Shown here: positions 22,365 to 30,077 of the stretch, piece by piece
How positions within the stretch are numbered: position 1 is the first letter of the stretch
How the letters are laid out: every line of letters starts with the position of its first letter
Translations under genes and position numbers: made by a program
Assembly (NCBI GenBank): GCA_016783605.1
Contig: JADHWG010000014.1
Span: forward strand, 1 to 32,741
Reading direction: 5' to 3'
Length of the DNA stretch: 32,741 bases
Source: Candidatus Omnitrophota bacterium
GTDB taxonomy: Bacteria; Omnitrophota; Gorgyraeia; Tantalellales; Tantalellaceae
Notes under the pieces: generated by a model
The model's database searches: none
Told to the model about the DNA's origin: nothing
What the model saw: the letters and a program-made list of their open reading frames with translations, nothing else

Positions 22365-23709
22365 GGCTGGAGGAGACATCAGACTCATTTTTCATAAAAT
22401 CTCCGACTAAATACAACGGATACCGATGAACCTTGTTAATGGGATCGATGAAAAGATTATTCGCGCTAAAAATCGTTCTGTATTTTGACTTATATTTTCG
22501 AGCAAAAACCTTTATGCTCTTTGCCTGGGTTACCCCCCCCGATTTTATTTCTATCGGCAAAATCTCTCCATTTATTTCTCTTAAGAATTCTACCTCAGCC
22601 GATCCTTCTTTCCAGCAATACAGCTCCTTTCCGCTTGAACAAAGAAATTCTTGAGCGGCAAAATTTTCCGCGAAGTAACCTTTGTAAGAACCGTATCCAT
22701 AGTCCATAATAGATTTTGGAGGTAAACCACTCAAAGCTCCCAATAGACCGACATCAAAAACATATAGCTTGAAACTGTTTTCCGTAGTATGCGCGGAAAA
22801 AGGAAGTAGTCCGCTATTGACCATCCGCACTTTTATAACAAGACCGGCGGAAACCAGCCAATCAATGCTCCCGGCTAATTTTGAATACCTTTGAATTCCG
22901 GGGATAACCCCTTTAAACTTAAACTTGCCCGCGGAACCGTCTTGCTCCTTAGCTAATTGCGCGGGAATGTTCTGCCATAATCTTTCAACATGCATCGCGT
23001 TTTGTTTACCGGAATGTTTTGCTATGTCAGCGATATACGCCAATAATAAATTATCCTGTTTTTCTCTCGTTTTTTCTAGAGCAATAAATACATCATCCTT
23101 GTATTCTTTAAACGTGCTAACAATTTCCGGAAGGCCTCCTGTTACAAAATATATTTTTAATTGTTCCCAAAGGCGAATATGAACGATCTGGGGAATTATC
23201 TCGGTTTTCTTGCGATCTTGGAGAAATTCAAATGATTTTATCTCACCGATCCCTTCCAAAAACTCCTCAAATGACAAGGGAAACATATTTAAAAATTCAA
23301 CTTTCCCGACAGGAAAAGATTCATCGGATAACTGGATCCCCAGCAACGAACCGGCCGCGCAAATGGCTAGTTTCGGCAATTCTTCTTGAAAATATTTTAA
23401 ACTGGTTAAAGCTCTTGGAATATTTTGAATTTCGTCAAAAATAATAAGATCGTTTTTTATATCGATAGCGGTGTTGAGATAAAAGCTTAAATCACGCAGT
23501 ATGTTTTGAGGAATAAGGTCTTCAGCGAAAATATCCACTAATTGCTTATGTTTTTCAAAATTCAAATAATGCACTTGTGAAAAACATTCTTTTCCGAATT
23601 TTTGGAGAATATATGTTTTTCCAACCTGACGCGCCCCCTTTAGAATAAGGGGCTTTCGATCTTTTTTATTTTTCCATTTTGTTAGTTTATTCCAAATATT
23701 TCTTTTCAT
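22360..23709 (-). CDS. AAA-type ATPase with DUF4143-like C-terminus, 449 aa
   Basis: Member of the AAA_14/DUF4143 family. Walker A is GARQVGKT and Walker B LIIFDEIQ, followed by the sensor-like AAGSLLG and the family FPVGKVEFLNMFPLSFEEFLEG. The C-terminus carries the nuclease-like VEFLREINGEILPIEIKSG segment (E...EIK, PD-D/ExK-like). The family is common in accessory DNA; the function is not established. I start at the ATG at 23709 (the track used a TTG two codons earlier). There is no Shine-Dalgarno, and the -10 box ends six nt before the ATG. It is a homologue of the plus-strand gene at 27228-28538. It lies between 53-bp direct repeats and palindromes, suggesting acquisition or duplication. 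Confidence 0.93.
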   Translation of the reverse strand: MKRNIWNKLTKWKNKKDRKPLILKGARQVGKTYILQKFGKECFSQVHYLNFEKHKQLVDIFAEDLIPQNILRDLSFYLNTAIDIKNDLIIFDEIQNIPRALTSLKYFQEELPKLAICAAGSLLGIQLSDESFPVGKVEFLNMFPLSFEEFLEGIGEIKSFEFLQDRKKTEIIPQIVHIRLWEQLKIYFVTGGLPEIVSTFKEYKDDVFIALEKTREKQDNLLLAYIADIAKHSGKQNAMHVERLWQNIPAQLAKEQDGSAGKFKFKGVIPGIQRYSKLAGSIDWLVSAGLVIKVRMVNSGLLPFSAHTTENSFKLYVFDVGLLGALSGLPPKSIMDYGYGSYKGYFAENFAAQEFLCSSGKELYCWKEGSAEVEFLREINGEILPIEIKSGGVTQAKSIKVFARKYKSKYRTIFSANNLFIDPINKVHRYPLYLVGDFMKNESDVSSSP

Positions 23710-23715
23710 AATCAA

Positions 23716-23744
23716 ATTATGCCCTATTTATACACTTTTTGCAA
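23716..23744 (-). promoter_or_regulatory. Promoter for a predicted leaderless ATPase mRNA
   Basis: Minus strand TTGCAA, 17 nt, CATAAT, then six nt to the ATG. An inverted repeat ATTTATAC-N20-GTATAAAT (23726-23761) spans the -35 box and is a candidate operator. Confidence 0.7.
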
Positions 23745-23788
23745 GGACTTTTTGTATAAATCTTACACTTTTTGGCACGACTTTTATG
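23736..23788. repeat. 53-bp direct repeat, right copy (DR2)
   Basis: One mismatch to DR1 at 22312-22364, 1424 bp away in the same orientation. It contains two internal sub-repeats (CTTTTTGCAAGGAC and CTTTTTGGCACGAC) and overlaps the ATPase promoter. Confidence 0.9.
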
Positions 23789-23875
23789 AATTGTGACAAT
23801 ATACAAGAATGGAAAAACACTAAAACGTACAATTAATTAACGTAATCGGTATTATTATCCGTGACAAACAAAACA

Positions 23876-23935
23876 ACCTCGTAGGGGCACGGCATGCCGT
23901 GCCCTTTGTATCACACAAACCACCAATCCCATGAG
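23876..23935. repeat. GCACGGCATGCCGTGC palindrome, copy beyond DR2
   Basis: CTCGTAGGGGCACGGCATGC with CGTGCCC, plus flanks matching those at 22185-22255. Confidence 0.8.
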
Positions 23936-23945
23936 GGGATTTTTA

Positions 23946-23997
23946 CAAAAAAAACCGCAAAACGAGACTTTCGTCCTATTTTGCGGTTTTTTGAGAA
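23946..23997 (-). terminator. Terminator of the PpiC/SurA-like gene
   Basis: AAAACCGCAAAA and TTTTGCGGTTTT form a long stem with T-runs on both sides, 28-80 nt past the stop codon at 24025. Confidence 0.85.
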
Positions 23998-24024
23998 ACT
24001 CACCACTGCCTTAACCCTAAAGTC

Positions 24025-24987
24025 TTATTCCTCTTTTTTCGGCATTTTCTCTACGATCTCTGCCTCATATATGGTAACATTTTCCTTCTGGAAGGCGTCT
24101 CTAACCAAGTCTGTAATAATTTTTTGATTTGTTTCTCTCATAAGTTCCGACTGAACCTGCCTGCGGACTTCTTCCAAGGTTTTGTCTTTTACCGGTTCCT
24201 TCTCTTTGACATAGAAAATAAAAAGATCCCCGTCTTTGTTTGTCATTATCTGACTAGTCATTCCCGCTTCAAGCGCGAATAGGGCTTTTTTGTCTTCGGG
24301 GCTAAGACCGTCCAATTCGGGTGAGCCGGGCATGTCTTCCGACATCCAATTATCCGATTTCACCACTTTACGTCCCGCGGTTCTTTTGAACGACTGCCCT
24401 TTGTTTAATTTCGCCAGCATTTTGTCGGCGTCTTTTTGGTTTTTCGGCTTGACGTAGTCGATCTTAACTTTCGCCTTGATCTGATATTTGTTTTTGTTCT
24501 GGATATAATAGTTCTGTATATCTTCTTCCGCTATCAGAACTTGCGCCAATTTGCTTGTTATCAGTTTCTCCGCCAGAATACCTTGTTTCGCCTTTTCGAT
24601 ATCCGCCTTAACGCTTTTGTCTTGCCCCAAGCCTTCTTTTTCAGCCATCTCGGCCAAGGCGATCTGTGCGATGTACTGGCGTATGAAGTTTAAGCGCCAC
24701 TGTTGGCTTGTCTCGAAGTTTTCTTTAAGAAACCGGTTAAGTTTTTGAGCAACACGATTAATTTCCGAGAAATATATCTTTCTCGGACCTATTTCGGCTA
24801 TCAAATAATCACTTTCGTCTACCGGCTCCTTTTGAGGTTCAGCTTTTACGTCAACTTTCGCTTCGGTTTTTTGTTCCGGAACTTCCGCCTTGCGGCTTTT
24901 TCCCCAAGCAAAGCCCGGGGTTTCAAAACACAAAACGCTCGCCAAGAACAAACACACCGCAACAAACAAAACGCTTCTCCTACACAT
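24025..24987 (-). CDS. Periplasmic peptidyl-prolyl isomerase/chaperone, SurA/PpiC-like, 320 aa
   Basis: Helps fold exported proteins. Signal peptide (RRSVLFVAVCLFLASVLCF), a charged Lys/Glu/Pro linker, then a SurA_N-like chaperone domain (about 60-170; IAEIGPRKIYFSEINRVAQKLN through LAEKLITSKLAQVLIAEEDIQNYYIQNKNKY). A parvulin-like segment follows (about 170-275; KVKIDYVKPKNQKDADKMLAKLNKGQSF, DLFIFYVKEKEP) and a helical tail. The parvulin core is short and divergent, so catalysis is uncertain. GAGGGGG precedes the ATG. It is probably monocistronic, and its clients may include the large secreted proteins of this window. Confidence 0.88.
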   Translation of the reverse strand: MCRRSVLFVAVCLFLASVLCFETPGFAWGKSRKAEVPEQKTEAKVDVKAEPQKEPVDESDYLIAEIGPRKIYFSEINRVAQKLNRFLKENFETSQQWRLNFIRQYIAQIALAEMAEKEGLGQDKSVKADIEKAKQGILAEKLITSKLAQVLIAEEDIQNYYIQNKNKYQIKAKVKIDYVKPKNQKDADKMLAKLNKGQSFKRTAGRKVVKSDNWMSEDMPGSPELDGLSPEDKKALFALEAGMTSQIMTNKDGDLFIFYVKEKEPVKDKTLEEVRRQVQSELMRETNQKIITDLVRDAFQKENVTIYEAEIVEKMPKKEE

Positions 24988-25124
24988 ATCGCCCCCTCTT
25001 TTTATTGTTACTAAATTATTTTTTTACGACACTTGTAAGTCTATTAGAAACCACCCCCAAAGTCAAGCTACTTATCAGTTTATCCTCCCCTTAGAAAACT
25101 ACCCATTACCAGTAGTGGCACATC

Positions 25125-25175
25125 GCATGTGCCCATTCGTTATTACAACCTCGTAGGTTGCAACGCGCCCCCGAC
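25125..25175. repeat. Remnant palindromes
   Basis: A GTGGCACATCGCATGTGCCC remnant and TACAACCTCGTAGGTTGCA lie in the gap between the foldase and GtrA genes. Nothing else is recognised there. Confidence 0.6.
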
Positions 25176-25180
25176 CGTTC

Positions 25181-25588
25181 TCACCGAAACAATATATATT
25201 TCCTCGCGAAAAAATTCAGGATAAAAACAAATATTGTAGAGATGACCTTTGAATATAAATAATGTATGTTCATATTCTCTGTAAAGAACCAGAGACAATA
25301 TTGATTTAATATGAGTCCCACGATCCCGATCAACACGAAAATCGATATCTCTATTAGCCTGTTCTTGAAAGTTCTCTTATTAAAGACCCACGTAACGTTC
25401 AGAATATAACTTGCCGCCGATCCCGCGATAAACGCGACCGCCGCCGACGTTAGATAATAACGTCTAAAACATTCCGTAAGGATGATCAACAAACCATAAT
25501 CAACCAAATACGCGAGGCCCCCCGCTAAAACATAACGAAGCACCTGTATAAAAATATTTGACGTCGGATCTTTAAAAAGTTTTTTCAT
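25181..25588 (-). CDS. GtrA-family membrane protein, 135 aa
   Basis: Four predicted membrane helices with the family pattern: QVLRYVLAGGLAYLVDYGLLIIL, SAAVAFIAGSAASYILNVTWVFN, IFVLIGIVGLILNQYCLWFF and TIFVFILNFFARKYILF. GtrA-like proteins are implicated in moving lipid-linked sugars in cell-surface glycosylation. The length is typical. I prefer the ATG at 25588 over the adjacent GTG; AGGAAAAATT lies upstream. No glycosyltransferase partner is in the window. Confidence 0.92.
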   Translation of the reverse strand: MKKLFKDPTSNIFIQVLRYVLAGGLAYLVDYGLLIILTECFRRYYLTSAAVAFIAGSAASYILNVTWVFNKRTFKNRLIEISIFVLIGIVGLILNQYCLWFFTENMNIHYLYSKVISTIFVFILNFFARKYILFR

Positions 25589-25716
25589 CACAATTTTTCC
25601 TCGACAGCCCCCTATGAACTGCGCTAAAAATCTTATGGCGGGAACGCCTGGATTCCGCTTTCACCGCCATTTTCACCACCAACAAATTCTTATTGAACCG
25701 GTATACTTTTCAAATT

Positions 25717-26880
25717 TCATGCTTTTACTCCAAATACTCCCTTCATACCACCCAAAATCTCATCAAATGGCACGACATCAACTTGCTTGTGAATCGAATA
25801 GCGACGACTCCCGGGATAAATCACGGCGATGCGTTCCAGATTCAAATATTCAAGTGCCGTTCGAATAGATGTCGTCATTGTCGGGGCATCCTGGCGTTTT
25901 ATTTCTACGCCATATATCCGTCCGCCTTTTAATAATATGAGATCAATTTCTGCTCCTTGATGTGTCGCCCAATAGTAAACATCTTGCGGTTCTACCCAGC
26001 GAATGATTTCCTCTATAACGAATCCTTCCCACGATGCGCCACATACAGGATAACGGGGAAGCTCTTGTTCCGAATTAATTCCAATCAACGCGTGCAAAAG
26101 TCCAGTATCGCGAATATAGATTTTTGGCGATTTCACCTGACGCTTTTTGATGTTAGCATACCACGGCTGAAGCTGGCGAATCATAAATAGTCCCGTCAAA
26201 ATATCTAAATATTTACGAATTGTGGGATGAGTTAGTCCAAGAGATGAAGCAATGGGCGAAGCATTCCATATTCTCCCGTGATTATGAGCTAACATGATCC
26301 AAAATTTATGAAGCGTCACAACCGACACATCAAGCCCCTGCGCTTGACGGAGATCTCGTTCTAGAAATGTTCGAATGAAATTAACACGCCATGCTAAGCT
26401 ATCCTCATCGTTCTTGGCGAGAAACGACAGCGGAAACCCTCCTCTGTTCCAAAGACGCGTTTGTTTCTTTTTCCCCACCTCGGACAACCCAAACCCCTCC
26501 ATTTCGATCAATTCCAGTCGTCCGGCTAACGATTCTGAAGATTGTCTTAATAAATCCTGCGAAGCACTTCCTAAAATCAAAAATTTGGCAGGCAACGGCA
26601 CGCGATCCAACAATACGCGAAAAACCGGAAAAACATCCGGGCGGCGCTGAACCTCGTCAATCACAACAAGTCCCTTCAAATGCTCAAGAGCCGTTTTGGG
26701 AGCTTCAAATTCGATTAGCGTTGACGGATCTTCAAGATCAAAATAATTAGGCGAACGGATATCGACAAACTGCCGCGCCAAGGTAGTTTTACCGCACTGC
26801 CGCGCCCCCAATAAAGCCACAGCCTTGCTTCGATTAAGAGCTTTCTCAATACCCTTTTTATAATAAGCACGTTCAATCAT
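25717..26880 (-). CDS. AAA-type ATPase with DUF4143-like C-terminus, 387 aa
   Basis: Walker A LLGARQCGKTT, Walker B LVVIDEVQRRPDVFP, sensor region FLILGSASQDLLRQSSESLAGR, then the DUF4143-type half: SLGLTHPTIRKYLDILTGLFMIRQLQPWY, SPKIYIRDTGLLHALIGI, and a C-terminal nuclease-like GAEIDLILLKGGRIYGVEIKR. It belongs to a shorter subfamily than the other two ATPases here. There is no Shine-Dalgarno; the -10 box ends six nt before the ATG. Confidence 0.93.
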   Translation of the reverse strand: MIERAYYKKGIEKALNRSKAVALLGARQCGKTTLARQFVDIRSPNYFDLEDPSTLIEFEAPKTALEHLKGLVVIDEVQRRPDVFPVFRVLLDRVPLPAKFLILGSASQDLLRQSSESLAGRLELIEMEGFGLSEVGKKKQTRLWNRGGFPLSFLAKNDEDSLAWRVNFIRTFLERDLRQAQGLDVSVVTLHKFWIMLAHNHGRIWNASPIASSLGLTHPTIRKYLDILTGLFMIRQLQPWYANIKKRQVKSPKIYIRDTGLLHALIGINSEQELPRYPVCGASWEGFVIEEIIRWVEPQDVYYWATHQGAEIDLILLKGGRIYGVEIKRQDAPTMTTSIRTALEYLNLERIAVIYPGSRRYSIHKQVDVVPFDEILGGMKGVFGVKA

Positions 26881-26886
26881 ATCTCA

Positions 26887-26914
26887 ATAATACCATGAAA
26901 ATTGAAAATGTCAA
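26887..26914 (-). promoter_or_regulatory. Promoter for a predicted leaderless ATPase mRNA
   Basis: Minus strand TTGACA (26909-26914), 16 nt, TATTAT (26887-26892), then six nt to the ATG. Confidence 0.7.
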
Positions 26915-26917
26915 TTA

Positions 26918-27191
26918 CAAATTTCAAAAATTCCCGCACTCCAATCACCTTCCCCGCAGTTTATTCAGCCCCAACAGAAGCCAAAAAACCCATAAATTGG
27001 AAAACGTGCTACAAAAAAAATGTAAGGCGTTAGACCCGCTGCATCAAGCTGGTTTGGTTCGCCCGAACGTCGAAATTGGCTGGGATTCCTGGGAGTCAAT
27101 AGAATATCTTTACTATCTTCCACTTTCTGGCATAGATTCACATAATAGGAACCAAAAAAGTGCAACAAATCACATTTTTTGACCATAAGCC
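26918..27191. other. Gap between divergent ATPase genes
   Basis: AT-rich, no coding or RNA feature recognised. The ORFs reported here have no coding character or similarity I recognise. Confidence 0.5.
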
Positions 27192-27220
27192 TTGCTTTGT
27201 TGCCTTTTTTGGTGTATATT
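27192..27220 (+). promoter_or_regulatory. Promoter for a predicted leaderless ATPase mRNA
   Basis: TTGCTT (27192-27197), 17 nt, TATATT (27215-27220), then seven nt to the ATG at 27228. The ATG must therefore lie at or next to the transcription start. Confidence 0.7.
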
Positions 27221-27227
27221 GTTAGAT

Positions 27228-28538
27228 ATGAAGAGAGATATTTACAATAGTCTTGTGCAATGGAAATCATCCAAAATAAGAAAACCTCTAATCCTTAGAG
27301 GTGCAAGACAAACCGGTAAAACGTATATTCTTAGAGAATTTGGACGAAACGAATACCGGAATGTTCATTATTTTAATTTTGAAGAAAACCCGGAGTTGGC
27401 ACATTTTTTTGAATCAAACCTTGACCCCAAAAGAATTCTTTCGGAATTGTCTGTTTATTGTAAACGGGCAATTAAACCGGCGGACGATCTAATTATTTTT
27501 GATGAAATTCAAGTTTCGAATAAAGCTTTGAATTCTTTAAAATATTTTTGTGAAAACGCTAACGAATATCATATAGCTTCCGCCGGTTCTCTTCTGGGCA
27601 TAAAATTATCTTCGCCAGGGTCTTTTCCCGTAGGTAAAGTAAACTTTCTTAATCTTTTTCCATTAACATTTTTTGAATTTTTGGACGCAATCAATAAATC
27701 CGAATATCGCCAAATGTTAGAAAACGTTAATTCTTTCACCCCTTTAGCAGTAGCATTCCATCAGGATCTGATAAGAATTCTATGCAAGTACTATTTTACA
27801 GGCGGAATGCCGGAAGCAGTGAAACATTATGCCGCTACAACAAATTATACTGAAGTAAGACAAATTCAGAAAGATATTGTCGATTCTTATCTTCTTGACT
27901 TCACAAAGCATGCTCCGGTTCACGATATACCAAAACTTACGCTGATCTGGGATTCTATACCCGCACAGCTCGCAAAGGATAACAAGAAATTTATTTTCTC
28001 TTCTCTCAAACAAGGAGCAAGAGCAAGGGAATATGAAAACGCTCTTATTTGGCTTGATGATACAGGATTGATCTATAAAGTGACGGCTATTGAAAACAGC
28101 CGATTTCCTCTTAAACAATATGCCATTAAAACCTGTTTTAAGGTCTATTATTTAGATATCGGGCTTTTGGGAGCAATGTTCAAAACCCCTATAGAGATAA
28201 CGGTACAAAGCACTTGCTTATTCAACGAATATAAAGGTTCTTTCGTTGAAAACTACGTAGCCCAGCAACTCACTACTGCAATGGACCAAAATATGTATTA
28301 TTGGCGCAGTAAAAACGCAAAAGCTGAAGTAGATTTTCTGTGTGAAATAAATGGACAAATATATCCACTTGAGGTTAAAGCCGGCATAAACCCAAAAAGC
28401 AAAAGTTTAAGATCATACGCTGATAAATTTTCTCCATCATGCCTTATGCGTACAACATTATTAAATTTCAAACAAGATGGTGATATTTGCAACATACCTC
28501 TGTACGCGATCTCCATATTGCCTAAACTATTTCAATAG
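27228..28538 (+). CDS. AAA-type ATPase with DUF4143-like C-terminus, 436 aa
   Basis: Homologue of the 449-aa gene at 22360: RKPLILRGARQTGKTYILREFG (Walker A GARQTGKT), LIIFDEIQ (Walker B), ASAGSLLGIKL, FPVGKVNFLNLFPLTFFEFLDA, IPAQLAKDNKKFIF, and a C-terminal AEVDFLCEINGQIYPLEVKAG nuclease-like segment. I start at the ATG at 27228 (MKRDIYNS, aligning with MKRNIWNK of the homologue). The 12 extra residues in the track come from promoter sequence. Plus strand, divergent from 25717-26880. Confidence 0.93.
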   Translation: MKRDIYNSLVQWKSSKIRKPLILRGARQTGKTYILREFGRNEYRNVHYFNFEENPELAHFFESNLDPKRILSELSVYCKRAIKPADDLIIFDEIQVSNKALNSLKYFCENANEYHIASAGSLLGIKLSSPGSFPVGKVNFLNLFPLTFFEFLDAINKSEYRQMLENVNSFTPLAVAFHQDLIRILCKYYFTGGMPEAVKHYAATTNYTEVRQIQKDIVDSYLLDFTKHAPVHDIPKLTLIWDSIPAQLAKDNKKFIFSSLKQGARAREYENALIWLDDTGLIYKVTAIENSRFPLKQYAIKTCFKVYYLDIGLLGAMFKTPIEITVQSTCLFNEYKGSFVENYVAQQLTTAMDQNMYYWRSKNAKAEVDFLCEINGQIYPLEVKAGINPKSKSLRSYADKFSPSCLMRTTLLNFKQDGDICNIPLYAISILPKLFQ

Positions 28539-28539
28539 A

Positions 28540-28870
28540 ATTTTTTTTGAATTTTCTTTTACAACTGGCTCGAATGTCTGACCGCCTCGTGCTATAATCC
28601 TCCTATTCGTCGGATCACTCACGCCCGATTCGGCATTCGGTCATGACCTTCCCCCCCCAAAATCTCTTCTTTTTTCATTGCTTCTTCCTTAGCCTTATAG
28701 CACCCGCTGTCGCATCTGCTATATTTGTAGGCAAAAAAAATCTATTAACCCCATTCCCTTTTCATCGCTTTAATCTCTCTTATCAATTCGCCTCTCATAC
28801 CGTTTTAATCTAAGTAATACATGCTTGCATCCAATGCGTCATCCTGAGGAGGGGCTGTTGCAAAACACCT
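28540..28870. other. Gene-free stretch
   Basis: No gene recognised. TGCTATAATCC at about 28608 contains a consensus -10 box without a convincing -35, and a degenerate copy of the CGTCATCCTGAG repeat lies at about 28838. Confidence 0.4.
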
Positions 28871-28875
28871 TTTCC

Positions 28876-29116
28876 TGTCATCCTCGCGAACAGACTGTGT
28901 CAAAAGTCGGGGGCACTTTTCAAAGTGGAGCGTCGTGTTCGCAGAAACGACAAAAAAAGATTGTCATTCCCACGAAAGTGGGAATCTATGCTATAAAGTG
29001 GAGCAAATTTTTCAAAGAAAACATAAAATTGTACTTTTGACACAGTCTGGAACGCGGGGATCTGTAACATATTGTGTTTCTTAGGCTTATAGATCCCCGC
29101 GTTCGCGAGGATGACA
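28876..29116. repeat. Long palindrome TGTCATCCTCGCGAACGCGG interrupted by a MITE
   Basis: The left arm (28876-28890, continued at 29050-29063) pairs with the right arm ending at 29116 (AGATCCCCGCGTTCGCGAGG). Without the insertion the two arms would be 26-bp inverted repeats about 27 nt apart. Confidence 0.8.
28891..29049. mobile_element. MITE-like element, 159 bp
   Basis: Perfect 17-bp terminal inverted repeats CAGACTGTGTCAAAAGT (28891-28907 and 29033-29049), flanked by a GAA duplication (28888-28890 and 29050-29052). It has no ORF and contains a smaller CATTCCCACGAAAGTGGGAAT palindrome. It would need a transposase supplied in trans. Confidence 0.82.
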
Positions 29117-29307
29117 TTTTTGGGGTATTTTGCGATTTCCCCGAGGAGCGTTCTTCGCGACGAAGGATCTCCGTACTGATTAAGTTAAAATGGTATCATA
29201 TGTGGTTACAGCATAGCATGTGCCATAGCGGTTGTCAGGTTTTTTTCAGTTTTTCAGTTTTTTTTATGTCGAGTTTATGACGTGTTTACACTTTATACTC
29301 TTCATTA

Positions 29308-29362
29308 ACTAATCGCGCAGTAATCGCGCAAATCGTGCACTAATCACGCATTATTTGCGCAA
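29308..29362. repeat. Short tandem TAATCGCGCA-type repeats
   Basis: Five to six degenerate 10-11 bp units (TAATCGCGCA, TAATCGCGCA, AATCGTGCA, TAATCACGCA, TTTGCGCA). They could be a binding-site array or a decayed coding tail. Confidence 0.5.
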
Positions 29363-29459
29363 TGAATATCTCGCAGATCTTCCTTTGCTTACTGTGGAAA
29401 AAACTTTCTTTTTGACCAACTCTTTCAAATCAGTTAATGCCTGCCGCGATGCTGAGGAT

Positions 29460-29534
29460 TGGCTGGGATGCCTGGACTCGAACCAGAAACGGATGAACCA
29501 GAATCATCTGTGTTACCAATTACACCACATCCCA
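29460..29534 (-). tRNA. tRNA-Gln (anticodon CUG), CCA encoded
   Basis: Minus strand folds into a full cloverleaf. The acceptor stem TGGGATG/CATCCCA is followed by G and an encoded CCA. The anticodon stem GATGA/TCATC has loop TTCTGGT giving CUG, and the T arm is TCTGG-TTCGAGT-CCAGG. It lies just past the GlnRS gene. The ORF 29355-29594(+) is antisense to it. Confidence 0.95.
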
Positions 29535-29567
29535 GCGGATTTAAGAATAAACACCAGTTCTTCTCTA

Positions 29568-29788
29568 CTAGTGTCCGGTTACGCTGAAAATTAACAAATA
29601 GGGACGCTATAACCCTTTAGTTCTGCGGGCTTTAATTTTAAAAGAGAGATTTTCGAATTCAAATCGATAACAGTAATTATGTCACTTTCTCTTTTCTGTC
29701 ATCCTCGCGAAAGCGGGGATCTATAAGGGTTTTAGATTCCCGCTTTCGCGGGAATGACAATGGTTTTTTTATAACAACCGGACACTAG
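29568..29788. mobile_element. MITE-like element, about 213 bp between CTAG duplications
   Basis: Terminal inverted repeats TGTCCGGTT (29572-29580) and AACCGGACA (29776-29784), flanked by CTAG on both sides as a likely target duplication. The interior ends in a long CCTCGCGAAAGCGGGGATC / GATTCCCGCTTTCGCGGG hairpin. No ORF. Confidence 0.75.
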
Positions 29789-29827
29789 TGAGTTCTTCCC
29801 CTCTTTTTCGAAAGGCGAGGAACTTCT

Positions 29828-30001
29828 TTATTTCATCGTGAAAGGAACATTTACGCTTATATTTTTTTGCCGCTTCTTTTTCGTTTTTTTGTCAGAGGTA
29901 TATTTCAAATGTAAGTTTACGAACCTCAAATAATCGTCCATCGACAAACTTTTCGTCGGAGGAACTCGTCCCTTAATAATCGGAAGTTTTAATTTTTCCA
30001 T
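29828..30001 (-). CDS. Small basic protein of unknown function, 57 aa
   Basis: Below the ORF-track cutoff. From the ATG at 30001 (AAGG six nt upstream) the frame gives MEKLKLPIIKGRVPPTKSLS, then MDDYLRFVNLHLKYT and a Lys-rich tail. The order looks like a short conserved-type leader (PIIKGRVPPTKSLSMDDYLRF) rather than random sequence, but I cannot name a family. It lies just downstream of glnS. Confidence 0.55.
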   Translation of the reverse strand: MEKLKLPIIKGRVPPTKSLSMDDYLRFVNLHLKYTSDKKTKKKRQKNISVNVPFTMK

Positions 30002-30077
30002 TTAATACCTTATTTTGTGCTTTTCACTATTTTATCATATATGACACTCGATTCCACCTACTCTGGTGGAATTGGGG

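Noticed and set aside
29355-29594. Plus-strand 79-aa ORF
   Set aside because: It runs antisense across the tRNA-Gln gene and a MITE end.
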